Shown: positions 1-8,598 of the stretch, piece after piece
Layout: the number at the start of each line of letters is the position of its first letter
How positions within the stretch are numbered: position 1 is the stretch's first letter
Assembly: GCF_025060755.1 (NCBI RefSeq)
Contig: NZ_JANYUY010000005.1
Location: 124,001 to 188,000, forward strand
Length of the DNA stretch: 64,000 nt
Source of the DNA: Paenibacillus doosanensis
GTDB lineage: Bacteria > Bacillota > Bacilli > Paenibacillales > NBRC-103111
Direction of reading: 5' to 3'
Made by a program: the position numbers and the translations under genes
The notes under the pieces: model-generated
What the model was told of the DNA's origin: nothing
Databases searched by the model: none
Seen by the model: the letters and a program-made list of their open reading frames with translations, nothing else

Positions 1-2
1 CG

Positions 3-1109
3 TGCTACGCCTGGACCCATCAAGAAGACCGTCTCCAGGAAGAGACGCTGCACACGTTGTCGCAATCGCCGTTTAACAAAATCCGCATGTGCGTCTTTCC
101 GAAAAATTACAGCTTCAACGGCACGGAACCCGAGCTCTTTCCCTTTGAGGGCAACCCGCGAGACGGATTTGATTTTACTAGATTCAACCCATTGTTCTTT
201 CGGCGGCTGGAGAAGCGTATTGTGAAATTACAGCAGCTTGGCATCGAAGCGGACTTGATCCTTTTTCATCCGTATGACAAAGGGCGATGGGGGTTCGATG
301 CAATGCCTCCCCATGCCGACGAGCTATATTTGCAATATGCGATAGCCCGCTTGTCTCCTTATTGCAATGTGTGGTGGTCGCTGGCCAATGAATACGATTT
401 TATGAAAGCGAAGGCACCGTCAGATTGGGACCGGTTATTCCGCATCGTGCAGACCGAAGACCCTTACGATCATTTGCGTTCGATTCATAATGGAACCCGG
501 ATGTACGATCCGGCGAGCATTGTCATGTACGATCATGGCAAGCCTTGGGTCACTCATTGCAGCATCCAGCATTGGGATGTGAGTTTGGCGCATGAGTGGC
601 AGAAGCTGTACCGCAAGCCGGTCGTCATCGACGAATGCGGCTATGAGGGCAATATTCCGCAGCGCTGGGGCAATTTGACGGGCGAGGAGATGGTACGACG
701 CTTTTGGGACGGCGTTACCCGAGGCGGGTATGTCTCCCATGGGGAAACCTTCGTCCATCCCGAGGATGAAATCTGGTGGGCCAAAGGCGGGAGGCTGTAC
801 GGAGACAGCGGGCCGCGCATTCAATATTTGCGCAGCGTACTGGAGCAAGCGCCGCCGGGCTTGAAGCCTCTGCCTGTAAGAGATGTGCCCACCATCGGCA
901 TTGCCGGCGAATATTATTTGCAATATTTCGGTATTCACCGTCCGGCTTACCGGGTGGTGGATCTTCCAGATGACGCGCAATTCAGCATTCAACTGCTGGA
1001 TACGTGGACTATGGAATCTGTTCCGCTTGACGGAACGTTCACAGGATCATGCCGGGTGGAACTGCCGGGCAAGCCTTATATGGGTCTTTTAATAACGAAG
1101 CTGACTTGA
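3..1109 (+). CDS. Glycoside hydrolase-like protein (DUF5605/DUF4038-type), 5' partial
   Basis: The reading frame is open to the left edge and the protein likeness starts before the first possible start codon (TTG at 57), so the gene begins outside the window. The visible part looks like a (beta/alpha)8 glycosidase followed by a small beta-rich C-terminal domain. The string WWSLANEYDF carries an Asn-Glu pair typical of a retaining acid/base, and VIDECGYEG carries a Glu in the position of a nucleophile. This architecture matches DUF5060/DUF4038/DUF5605 proteins, which are probably plant-polysaccharide glycosidases of unproven substrate. No signal peptide can be judged because the N-terminus is missing. 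The gene stops 17 bases before the next start, so it is probably co-transcribed with the cluster that follows. Confidence 0.7.
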   Translation, partial: CYAWTHQEDRLQEETLHTLSQSPFNKIRMCVFPKNYSFNGTEPELFPFEGNPRDGFDFTRFNPLFFRRLEKRIVKLQQLGIEADLILFHPYDKGRWGFDAMPPHADELYLQYAIARLSPYCNVWWSLANEYDFMKAKAPSDWDRLFRIVQTEDPYDHLRSIHNGTRMYDPASIVMYDHGKPWVTHCSIQHWDVSLAHEWQKLYRKPVVIDECGYEGNIPQRWGNLTGEEMVRRFWDGVTRGGYVSHGETFVHPEDEIWWAKGGRLYGDSGPRIQYLRSVLEQAPPGLKPLPVRDVPTIGIAGEYYLQYFGIHRPAYRVVDLPDDAQFSIQLLDTWTMESVPLDGTFTGSCRVELPGKPYMGLLITKLT

Positions 1110-1126
1110 TGTACGGGGGGACTGTA

Positions 1127-2290
1127 ATGAGTATTGTTCTTCGAGGGATTACATGGAATCATACGCGGGGCTTCGTGCCGATGGCCGCCACTTCGCAGCG
1201 GTTTGCCGAACTGAATCCGGACGTCGATATCCGCTGGGAGAAGCGGTCGCTTCAGGAGTTTGCCGACGCGCCGATCGAGAAGCTAGTCGAGCAATACGAT
1301 CTGCTTGTAATCGATCATCCTTGGGCGGGATACGCGGCCCGTTCGAAGGTGCTTCTTCCGCTTAACGAATATATAAACGGAGACTATTTGCAAGACCAAG
1401 CCGCCCATTCCGTCGGCGTATCCCATAAGAGCTACGAGTTCGACGGAAGTCAAACGGCTTTGGCTATCGATGCTGCCGCGCCCGTAGCTTCCTGGCGGGA
1501 GGACGTGTTGAAACGGGAGGGGGAGACGGTTCCGCAGGATTGGGATAGCCTATTGCGGCTCGCCCGCAAGAACATGGTCGCTTTCCCGGCGATTGCCATC
1601 GATAGTCTGATGAATTTCTATACGCTGTGCCTGGCGCACGGCGAAGAGCCGTTCCGCAGCGATGAGATCGTAGTGTCGGCGGAGATCGGGCAAGCTGCGC
1701 TGGACAGCCTGCGCGAGCTCGCGGCTTACTGCCGCAGCGACATCTTCGGGATGAACCCGATCGCCGTATACGAAGCGATGAGCCGGATCGATGAGATCGG
1801 TTACTGTCCGTTCGCTTACGGATATTCCAATTATGCGCGCGAGGGCTATTCGACCAAGACGCTTAGTTTTGGGGATGTCGTTTCCTTCGGCGCAACCGGA
1901 CCGCTGCGAACGACGCTGGGGGGAACGGGACTAGCCGTGTCGGCCTTCTGCGCCCATAAGGAGGAAGCCGTGCGCTATGCGCAGTATGCAGCGTCCCCCG
2001 AAGTGCAGCGGACGCTGTATACGATGAGCGGCGGTCAGCCCGGACATAGGGGAGCATGGACGGATGAAGAAACCAACCGCGTCAGCAGCCGTTATTTTGC
2101 CGGGACGCTGCCTGCTCTCGACCGGGCTTATATGAGACCGCGCTATAACGGCTATTTGCATTTTCAGGACCATGCGGGCGATTGCGTGCGCGAATATATG
2201 ATGCACGGAGGCAATGCCGGCCGCATCCTGGAGCGGTTGAACGTGCTGTACCGTGAATCATTGATCATATCAAAGGAGAAGCAGGCATGA
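1127..2290 (+). CDS. Signal-peptide-less ABC solute-binding-protein homologue (first copy)
   Basis: The 387-residue product resembles periplasmic/lipoprotein sugar-binding proteins (family 1): an early line about solutes 'filling' a domain, then alternating alpha/beta lobes. It starts at [15 protein letters not shown], with no lipobox, no hydrophobic segment and no Cys near the N-terminus. The frame is open further upstream (to 1049), but that stretch lies inside the preceding gene. The ATG at 1127 follows a GGGGGG Shine-Dalgarno stretch at 1115-1120. The stop overlaps the next ATG in an ATGA motif, so translation is coupled to the CoA-transferase. No permease genes are nearby. I infer a cytosolic ligand-binding or enzyme-assembly role. 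Annotation pipelines would call it an extracellular solute-binding protein, which the missing export signal contradicts. Confidence 0.75.
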   Translation: MSIVLRGITWNHTRGFVPMAATSQRFAELNPDVDIRWEKRSLQEFADAPIEKLVEQYDLLVIDHPWAGYAARSKVLLPLNEYINGDYLQDQAAHSVGVSHKSYEFDGSQTALAIDAAAPVASWREDVLKREGETVPQDWDSLLRLARKNMVAFPAIAIDSLMNFYTLCLAHGEEPFRSDEIVVSAEIGQAALDSLRELAAYCRSDIFGMNPIAVYEAMSRIDEIGYCPFAYGYSNYAREGYSTKTLSFGDVVSFGATGPLRTTLGGTGLAVSAFCAHKEEAVRYAQYAASPEVQRTLYTMSGGQPGHRGAWTDEETNRVSSRYFAGTLPALDRAYMRPRYNGYLHFQDHAGDCVREYMMHGGNAGRILERLNVLYRESLIISKEKQA

Positions 2291-3447
2291 CGACGACCGG
2301 ATATAAACCATTGGAAGGCTTGCTGGTGCTCGATTTTGCGCAATTTCTGTCGGGTCCGTCCGCAGCGCTGCGGCTTGCCGATCTGGGAGCTAGAGTCATT
2401 AAGGTGGAGCGGCCCGACGGGGGAGATTTGTGCCGGAGACTATACGTCTCCAATCTGGAGCTGGACGGGGACAGCACGTTGTTTCATTCTATCAACCGCA
2501 ACAAAGAGAGCGTCTCGGCCAATTTGAAGGACCCTGAGGATTTGAAGCTCATCCGTGCACTGATCGAGAAGGCGGACGTGATGATTCAAAACTTTCGCCC
2601 CGGCGTTATCGAACGAATCGGTTTGCATTACGATGCGGTTAAGGAATGGAATCCAAGGCTGGTCTACGGGGAAATTACCGGCTACGGCAAAACGGGGCCG
2701 TGGAGCGGCAAGCCCGGACAAGATTTGCTGGTACAATCGCTCTCCGGTCTTGCCTGGCTGAACGGGAACGCGGATCAGCCGCCCGTGCCGTTCGGACTGT
2801 CCGTAGCCGATATGTTCGCCGGGGCCCACCTTGTGCAGGGGATTCTCGCTTGTCTTGTCAGGCGGTCGGTCACCGGGAAGGGAGGATACGTGGAGGTCAG
2901 TCTGCTGGAATCGATTCTGGATGTTCAATTCGAGGTGCTGACGACGCATATGAACGACGGAGGCAAGCTGCCGGAACGGAGCGCCGTGAACAATGCGAAT
3001 GCTTATTTGGGAGCTCCTTACGGCATTTACGAAACGGCCGACGGTTATTTGGCGCTCGCCATGGGCTCGGTCGTACAGCTTGGACAACTGCTCGATTGCG
3101 ATGAACTGAACGCGTTCCATGAGCCTTCCACCTGGTTCACGCATCGCGACGAGATCAAAACGATCTTGAAGCGCCATTTGCACTCGAATACCACTTCTTA
3201 TTGGATAGCCCGGCTGGAGCCGGCGGATTATTGGTGCGCGGACGTGCTGAACTGGGAGCGGCTTCTCTCCCATGACGCTTTCCGCGAGTTGAACATGACC
3301 CAGCAGACGGTGAACGGGAACGGGGCTAAGCTGACGACGACCCGCTGTCCGATCCGCATCGACGGTCAATTGCTGTTCTCTCCCGTCGGAGCGCCGAAAA
3401 TCGGCGAGCATACCGCGCAAATTAAAGAGGAGGTGATGCCGGGATGA
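2287..3447 (+). CDS. CaiB/BaiF (family III) CoA-transferase
   Basis: A 386-residue protein with the family III CoA-transferase fold. It opens with [17 protein letters not shown], the usual first strand of this family, and continues with [10 protein letters not shown] and the typical [13 protein letters not shown] block. The catalytic Asp is probably in [11 protein letters not shown], the position equivalent to the aspartate of formyl-CoA transferase. Such enzymes move CoA between carboxylic acids through an aspartyl-CoA thioester intermediate. The length is close to the family norm. It overlaps its neighbours at both ends by ATGA motifs, so it belongs to a tightly coupled unit with a binding-protein homologue and a MaoC hydratase. 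The acid substrate cannot be read from the sequence. The hydratase suggests that a CoA thioester of an unsaturated or hydroxy acid is made here. Confidence 0.88.
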   Translation: MTTTGYKPLEGLLVLDFAQFLSGPSAALRLADLGARVIKVERPDGGDLCRRLYVSNLELDGDSTLFHSINRNKESVSANLKDPEDLKLIRALIEKADVMIQNFRPGVIERIGLHYDAVKEWNPRLVYGEITGYGKTGPWSGKPGQDLLVQSLSGLAWLNGNADQPPVPFGLSVADMFAGAHLVQGILACLVRRSVTGKGGYVEVSLLESILDVQFEVLTTHMNDGGKLPERSAVNNANAYLGAPYGIYETADGYLALAMGSVVQLGQLLDCDELNAFHEPSTWFTHRDEIKTILKRHLHSNTTSYWIARLEPADYWCADVLNWERLLSHDAFRELNMTQQTVNGNGAKLTTTRCPIRIDGQLLFSPVGAPKIGEHTAQIKEEVMPG

Positions 3448-3890
3448 TCCGTTCGCAGTATTACGAGGAATATGAGCTCGGTGCCTTCCGGGAGTCGTTC
3501 GGCAGAACGATCACCGAGACGGACATTGTTATGCATGCCGGACAGACCGGAGACTTTTACCCGCATCATATGGATGCGGAGTGGTGCAAGCAGCAGGATT
3601 TCGGGCAGCGGATCGCCCACGGCACGCTTATTTTCAGCGTCGCCGTCGGGATGACCGCGACGGAGGTAAATCCCGAGGCGTTTTCTTACGGCTACGATCG
3701 GCTCAGGTTCGTCAAACCGGTGTTTATCGGCGATACGATTCGTGTGCGCGTCACGATCCATGAGAAGAAGGATCACCATAAACGTCCCGATTACGGGATT
3801 GTAAGCGAGCGCTGCGAAGCGACGAACCAGCATGGAGAAACCGTGCTCGTCTGCGACCATCTGTTAATGGTAAAAAAACGGAGCGAATAG
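3444..3890 (+). CDS. MaoC-like (hotdog) enoyl-CoA hydratase
   Basis: A 148-residue single hotdog-domain protein. The hydratase-2 signature is visible as [15 protein letters not shown], with the catalytic Asp and His five residues apart, followed by [16 protein letters not shown] for the hotdog helix. Members add water to, or remove it from, an enoyl-CoA/hydroxyacyl-CoA. It begins inside the last codon of the CoA-transferase gene (ATGA), so the two products are made in step. They probably act in sequence: the transferase activates an acid to its CoA ester and MaoC (de)hydrates it. Mesaconyl-CoA and similar branched C4-C5 thioesters are known substrates for such pairs, but nothing here fixes the substrate. 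Confidence 0.85.
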   Translation: MIRSQYYEEYELGAFRESFGRTITETDIVMHAGQTGDFYPHHMDAEWCKQQDFGQRIAHGTLIFSVAVGMTATEVNPEAFSYGYDRLRFVKPVFIGDTIRVRVTIHEKKDHHKRPDYGIVSERCEATNQHGETVLVCDHLLMVKKRSE

Positions 3891-3902
3891 GAGGCGGACG
3901 GC

Positions 3903-5174
3903 TTGAATTCATCGGATACGAATAACCGGAACGTACGGAAATTGCGGCTTATATCGCGGGAATTTGCGGGCTTTGAAGCTTCGTTCGGCGTTCAGGCGGA
4001 GCATTTCGAGAAGCTTTCCGGCTGGAGGGTAGAGCGCGAGTTCGAAGAAATTCACAAGCTGTACGACCGGATGGTCACTTCTCGGGAAGCGCTAAGCGGA
4101 GCTCATGATTTATTTCTATGCGTTACGGACTGGCTGCCCGAAGCGATCCGGGAGGGGCTCTTGCTGCCGCTTGACCGGTTTTTGCAGGAAGATCCGCCGG
4201 AGGGCTGGCCAGATGCATGGGCTCCTAGCATGCGCGGTTTGCAGACGGGAGAAGACGGCCGCATCTACGGCATCGCCTATCATGACGGTCCGGAGATGTT
4301 CATTTACCGCAGCGATTTGTTTACGGACGGCGAAGAGCGGCTCGCGTTTGCCCGGGAATACGGTTATCCGCTGGATGTTCCGGCGACATGGAAGCAGTTT
4401 GTGGATGTGGCGAAATTTTTTACCCGCCCGGAACAGGGAATGTACGGGGCTGTGACCGCGTCGTTCCCGGACGGCCACAACAACGTGTACGATTTCCTGA
4501 TTCATCTATGGAGCCGAGGCGGCCATTTGTTAACGCCGGACGGAAAGGCTGCGTTCCAGCATGAGGCCGGACGCGAAGCGCTGCAGTTTCTTGTCGACCT
4601 GATCCATAAGCATCGGGTCGTCCCGCCCGAGGCGCTGGAGATGGATAGCGTCCGCAGCGGGGATTATTTCGCCCAAGGCGGCGCAGCGATGATGTGGAAC
4701 TGGGCCGGCTTCGCGGCCGTGGCGGATATGCCGCACATGTCGAAAATTACCGGCAAAGTCCGCACAGGCCTTATTCCGAAGGGGGACGGGCCGCAAGGGC
4801 GGCATATGTCGCTCAATATTTACTGGATTCTCGGCATTGCCGCCGGCAGCCGAAACCCGGAGGCGGCATACCGGTTCATTAAGGAGACGGCGTCGGCGGA
4901 GATGGATAAAGCCACTTCGCTATGCGGCGGCAACGGGACGAGATTGTCGACCTGGAGGGACGAGGAGGTGCGCCGGCAGTTTCCGTATTACGAGCATATC
5001 GAACGGGTTCATCAACAGGTGAACAGTCCGCCGCCGATTCCCGAGTATCCGGCGATGAACGAAGTGCTGTCCCATATGGTGAACGACGCGCTTCGTCTGA
5101 AGAAGGATGTCGCATCGGCGCTGGATCAAGCGGCGAAGCAGATTGACGACATTTTGGCGCATAGGCGCGCGTGA
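3903..5174 (+). CDS. Signal-peptide-less ABC solute-binding-protein homologue (second copy)
   Basis: A 423-residue protein with family 1 binding-protein features: a strand-helix start (LRLISREFAGFEASFG), an aromatic ligand-cleft stretch (GIAYHDGPEMFIYRSDLF), and the C-terminal motif in which residues before ASAEMDKATSLCGG resemble the moved helix of sugar-binding proteins. The start is TTG at 3903, placed after GAGGCGG. There is no signal peptide or lipobox. It shares fold but little obvious sequence with the first copy at 1127, so these are probably two subfamilies rather than a recent duplication. It lies 12 bases after the MaoC gene and is very likely in the same transcript. The role is unknown. 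A soluble binding partner of the CoA enzymes is an inference. Confidence 0.75.
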   Translation: MNSSDTNNRNVRKLRLISREFAGFEASFGVQAEHFEKLSGWRVEREFEEIHKLYDRMVTSREALSGAHDLFLCVTDWLPEAIREGLLLPLDRFLQEDPPEGWPDAWAPSMRGLQTGEDGRIYGIAYHDGPEMFIYRSDLFTDGEERLAFAREYGYPLDVPATWKQFVDVAKFFTRPEQGMYGAVTASFPDGHNNVYDFLIHLWSRGGHLLTPDGKAAFQHEAGREALQFLVDLIHKHRVVPPEALEMDSVRSGDYFAQGGAAMMWNWAGFAAVADMPHMSKITGKVRTGLIPKGDGPQGRHMSLNIYWILGIAAGSRNPEAAYRFIKETASAEMDKATSLCGGNGTRLSTWRDEEVRRQFPYYEHIERVHQQVNSPPPIPEYPAMNEVLSHMVNDALRLKKDVASALDQAAKQIDDILAHRRA

Positions 5175-5396
5175 GCCGGCAAGCAGGATTTTAACCTACT
5201 CAAGGGCCTGACTATGCAAGCAAGAAATCCGGGGACTACAGCACTCGGAGGAAGTATAAACGTATGCGCGCCGCCGCATTCCACCGCTTGTCAGGTGCTG
5301 TTGCCGCTAACGCCGCATGATCACTGTCATTTTGCATATATACCTTCTACGCGGTTCATCGGACAGACTCATATATAAAGAAGAGGAGGATTTCAT

Positions 5397-6503
5397 ATGG
5401 TTATGGAGCCGCAGCGGGCAGGCTCGCTTCAAGTGGATTACAGGCCGAAGCTGCCGATAGACCGATCGAGACCGATCGGGATTGTCGGGGCAGGAGAAAT
5501 CGTCGCCCAAGCTCACTTGCCGGCCTATCGGATGGCTGGGTTTCAGGTAGCGGGCATTTATGATATGAATCAGGCCAAAGCCGAGGAACTGGCGAATCGG
5601 TATCCGGGGATGAAAGTATTTGCAACGCTGGAAGCGATGCTGGCCGATCCGCAAATTCAGATTGTCGATATAGCCGTTCCGGCCAAGCACCAGCCTGACA
5701 TTGCGCTCAAGGCGGCGTCTTACGGCAAGCATCTGCTGTGCCAAAAGCCGCTCGCAGAGACGTTCGGGCAAGCGCGGGCGCTTGTCGACGCTTGCGCGGC
5801 GGCGGGAATCAAAGCGGCGGTCAATCAGCAGATGCGCTGGTCGCCGGGCATACAGGCAAGCCGCAGTATCGCGGCGCGCGGTTGGCTGGGACAACTGCTG
5901 CAGGGCACCGTTCAAGTCAATGTGCATACTCCGTGGGAAAACTGGCCGTGGTTGACGCAAATATCGACGCTGGAGGTTATGTACCACAGCATTCATTATC
6001 TGGACTCGATTCGTTATGTGCTGGGGCTTCAACCGGAATACGTATATGCGGACGGCGCCAAAATTCCAAATCAGCCTTATGCCGGCGAAACAAGGACGAT
6101 GATCCATATCAAATATCCGGGAGACGTTCGAGCGCTCGTCCATGACAATCATAACAATCGGATGCCGCAGGAGGATTGGTATGCGACGTTCCGGTTCGAA
6201 GGCACCGAAGGGGTAGTCAAAGGTACAAACGGAGCGCTGTATAATTATCCGGAAGGGCGAGAGGATACGATCAGCCTGTACAGCAACTTGCTTGAACCCG
6301 GCACTCTGTATGCGCCGAAGCTGGAAGGGCGTTGGTTCCCCCATGCTTTCATGGGAACGATGGGAGAATTGATGCGGGCGATTGAGGAGGACCGCGAACC
6401 GGAGAACAGCATAGCGGATAATTTGATCACGCTACGCACCGTGTTTGCGGCGTATCGTTCGATGAGCGAGAACAGACCTGTCTACGTAACGGAAATAGAG
6501 TAA
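5397..6503 (+). CDS. Gfo/Idh/MocA-family NAD(P)-dependent oxidoreductase
   Basis: A 368-residue sugar/cyclitol dehydrogenase-like protein. Residues 22-40 hold the Rossmann glycine motif (IGIVGAGEIVAQAHLPAYR). The usual EKP motif appears as CQKPLAE, keeping the catalytic Lys. The C-terminal alpha/beta domain contains the YHSIHYLDS-type histidine region (position about 200). A strong AAGAGGAGG site precedes the ATG at 5397. About 220 non-coding bases separate it from the second binding-protein homologue, so it may have its own promoter (not recognised) or be read through. Members oxidise or reduce sugar hydroxyls, and the substrate here is unknown. The neighbouring glycosidase suggests a sugar or sugar acid released from plant material. 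Confidence 0.88.
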   Translation: MVMEPQRAGSLQVDYRPKLPIDRSRPIGIVGAGEIVAQAHLPAYRMAGFQVAGIYDMNQAKAEELANRYPGMKVFATLEAMLADPQIQIVDIAVPAKHQPDIALKAASYGKHLLCQKPLAETFGQARALVDACAAAGIKAAVNQQMRWSPGIQASRSIAARGWLGQLLQGTVQVNVHTPWENWPWLTQISTLEVMYHSIHYLDSIRYVLGLQPEYVYADGAKIPNQPYAGETRTMIHIKYPGDVRALVHDNHNNRMPQEDWYATFRFEGTEGVVKGTNGALYNYPEGREDTISLYSNLLEPGTLYAPKLEGRWFPHAFMGTMGELMRAIEEDREPENSIADNLITLRTVFAAYRSMSENRPVYVTEIE

Positions 6504-6518
6504 ATTACATTACAGCGG

Positions 6519-6571
6519 ACGGATGACCGCGGACTGCGACTTTATTAAGGGCGCTGCGCATCCGTTTTTTT
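6519..6571 (+). terminator. Possible rho-independent terminator after the first operon
   Basis: The arms ACGGATG (6519-6525) and CATCCGT (6559-6565) enclose a 33-base loop that could pair further, and are followed by a run of seven T. The long loop makes this a weak call. Confidence 0.4.
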
Positions 6572-6819
6572 GTTGTTTAGGAAATGATGCGCAGCCATAT
6601 CCTGCGGATATCCGTGGGCTCCCCCGAAAGGAAAGTCTACCCATAAAACGATCCCTGAGGAATGGTTAGACGCCGATCCAGCTTAGGCTGGATGCGGACG
6701 GAATAAGCTTCAGAGCATCACGTCACTTTTGGGGGATTGGTTCCGTTTAACCGGAAGAAACCACAAACGACGCGCCGTTAAGCCGTTCGTCTGCGGTTCC
6801 GCTTTAAGCAGTCAGCCAA
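6572..6819. other. Intergenic stretch without a recognised gene
   Basis: Together with the preceding terminator this leaves about 316 bases without a gene. I see one clean hairpin, ATCCAGC/GCTGGAT with a TTAG loop (6676-6693). It has no T-run, and no riboswitch core that I recognise. Confidence 0.5.
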
Positions 6820-6996
6820 TTATTTGGACTTTTGCTCGGGTTCTCCTATAAAATCTTCTTCGATTCTGTTCATCATCTCGGCAACCGCGTCGCTGAGCAT
6901 ATCGGTCGCCGTGCAGTTTTCCTGATCCGCCGGCGTATTGATCCCGGCAACGGTATACGATGTTTCGTTAAAAAGATCTTTCTCGTCTTCGTTCAT
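6820..6996 (-). CDS. Small acidic hypothetical protein (58 aa)
   Basis: The frame is open for 97 codons, but the upstream part is low-complexity Ser/Ala/Thr and has no ribosome binding site. The likely start is the internal ATG at 6996, after AAGGAG. The product, beginning MNEDEKDLFNETSY and ending EDFIGEPEQKSK, is acidic and predicted to be soluble and mostly helical. I do not recognise a family. It sits beside another small - strand gene (7132-7344), and the two may be co-transcribed. Confidence 0.5.
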   Translation of the reverse strand: MNEDEKDLFNETSYTVAGINTPADQENCTATDMLSDAVAEMMNRIEEDFIGEPEQKSK

Positions 6997-7131
6997 AGCC
7001 AAGGGCAGCTCCTTCCTCGTCGATGCATAGCCTATTGTGCCACTGCTGCTGGATAAATATGCATAACTCGTTCCGGAAGAAGCTTGCGTAAAACGAGCGG
7101 AAGGACCGGCCACGAATATATCGCCACTCTT

Positions 7132-7344
7132 CTAGGCTGTCTGCATATAGGGCCGGTTTAATCTGGAATGAATGTTCTGGAGCTCAAGCAGCAATATGTC
7201 CAATTCTTCGCGCAGGGAGTGCAGTTCCGCATAGTAGCTTTTTTGGAGAGCGGCCAGCTCGTACTTGGTACGTTTACTGAATCGGATATAGTCCTCATAG
7301 CAAGCGTTGGAACGATCGACAATAGGGGCATTCATAACATCCAC
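7132..7344 (-). CDS. Small coiled-coil hypothetical protein (70 aa)
   Basis: This 70-residue protein starts MDVMNAPIVDRSNAC after a clear AAAGGGAG site. Residues about 25-60 (YELAALQKSYYAELHSLREE and on) form an amphipathic helix with a heptad-like pattern of Leu. Such small helical proteins are common in spore-forming Firmicutes, but I know no function for this one. It lies just upstream of the 58-residue gene on the same strand. Confidence 0.6.
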   Translation of the reverse strand: MDVMNAPIVDRSNACYEDYIRFSKRTKYELAALQKSYYAELHSLREELDILLLELQNIHSRLNRPYMQTA

Positions 7345-7633
7345 TCCCTTTAAATGGTCGTTTCTCTTTATGGGTAAAATAGTAAATCTGTAAGCATTTT
7401 CAAGTCAATAATAAAAATGTGAATATTCTGATAATTTTTTGATCTGTTCACGGGTAAACCGCTTATGGAGGGAGGATGAACATGGCATAATGAGCTATGA
7501 GAGAAGCTGTTCGTTCCCTCGGTGAAATTTTGTAACGGGACAAACCGTTTGTCAAGCGGCCGGTTTTCCCGGAAGGAGCGGGACTCATGAAGGAGATGTA
7601 CATAGGATTACCGCATCGCCTAACCGGAGCTCC

Positions 7634-8272
7634 TTGTACCATTTTACAAGAACGGCAAATTTGCCTGCTATTGCGCATTTCGACGCTTTGCTGTCCAGCC
7701 GCGGCATCTGCTCTTCGCCGGATCGGGAGCGCCGCTTGACCGCGCAAAAAATAATGTGCGGGAACTATGAAATGACGATCAACCCTCATTTGAAAATCGC
7801 CGATGCGATGCTGGACTCGGACGTGACGCAGGAGCAATTTCGCGATATCCTGAACCGGCATGTGTTTTTTTGGCCGACGCTGCAAGCTTGTCGAAAGATG
7901 ATGGACACTTATACAAGAAGGGAGCCCGCTACAGAGTTTGCCGTCCTTCGCCTGGATGCGGGAGCGTTCTTAACCGACTTCTACGATCGTATCAAATTGT
8001 CCAAGTACGATTCCGGCAGTTCTCCGCGTTATCCGAACCGGTGCTTCTATAAGAAAAGCGCTGCGATGTTTCTGCCGCTGGAACGGTTTGGGCTTACGGA
8101 CGATTCGCTGGTGCCGGGCAAGCCTTCCGACATCCTGGAGGTACTGGTGGAAAAGGAAGCGGCGCCTATATCCCCTTATTTGCAAGCCGTTTATACGAGC
8201 CGAAGCGAGAGTGTTCCCGGAAAGTGGAAAAAACTATGGCGGACGTACGAGGAGCTGCAATGCCGTTCATGA
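7634..8272 (+). CDS. DUF7002-like protein, possible ADP-ribosyltransferase fold
   Basis: The 212-residue product begins LYHFTRTANLPAI, a start shared by DUF7002 proteins and by DarT-type ADP-ribosyltransferases, where the early His contacts NAD. The middle holds RHVFFWPTLQACRKMM and KLSKYDSGSSPR, which are characteristic of DUF7002 as I remember it. No function is proven for that family. The TTG at 7634 is the only conventional start in frame close to the conserved part. Its ribosome binding site (GGAG only four bases away) is poor, and an ATG at 7587 with a better site lies in another frame. A 5' frameshift is therefore possible. It stands alone between intergenic stretches. Confidence 0.5.
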   Translation: MYHFTRTANLPAIAHFDALLSSRGICSSPDRERRLTAQKIMCGNYEMTINPHLKIADAMLDSDVTQEQFRDILNRHVFFWPTLQACRKMMDTYTRREPATEFAVLRLDAGAFLTDFYDRIKLSKYDSGSSPRYPNRCFYKKSAAMFLPLERFGLTDDSLVPGKPSDILEVLVEKEAAPISPYLQAVYTSRSESVPGKWKKLWRTYEELQCRS

Positions 8273-8598
8273 CAAAACCCCCGGTCCGATTGTGAAGTGC
8301 ACCTCCAATGGTTGGCGCATATCTAGCGACTGTGGGCATCTCAGCGATAAGCCGGGGGTCTTCGTCTTACTGCCATTAACGATGTAAGCGGCGCCTTGCC
8401 ATCCCCCGCTCGTGCGGGTCAGCACCAAGTCTGGCATCATGCTGATTGGCCCGTTCAATACTTATTCCTTGCTGACAGCATGGCCGCCTGAATTCCGCTT
8501 TGATACGGCTTTTTCGTCTTAGCCGAACCGGCGTTGGTTACCGTTTACAGTCTTGAGAAACTGCGGTAATCTATTGATACTGGGAGGCGGAGATTCAG
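8273..8598. other. 326-base non-coding stretch with a long-range inverted repeat
   Basis: No convincing gene. ACCCCCGG (8277-8284) and CCGGGGGT (8352-8359) are exact reverse complements 67 bases apart. A 63-codon - strand frame (8267-8458) runs over this repeat but has no ribosome binding site. The sequence has the look of a mobile-element or structured-RNA remnant, which I cannot identify. The last 20 bases contain the GGGAGGCGG site of the next gene. Confidence 0.4.

Noticed and set aside
2440-3420. 326-codon frame on the - strand opposite the CoA-transferase
   Set aside because: It has no family likeness and lies fully within a well-supported gene. GC-rich DNA often leaves such antisense frames open. 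The same reasoning was used for 5307-6344, 44423-45586 and 54471-55631.
6676-6693. Hairpin as a riboswitch
   Set aside because: Only one short stem, no conserved riboswitch core and the downstream genes are on the other strand.
8267-8458. 63-codon frame on the - strand starting MNGPISMMPDLVLTRTSG
   Set aside because: No ribosome binding site and no recognised family. It overlaps the inverted repeat, so the stretch is treated as non-coding.
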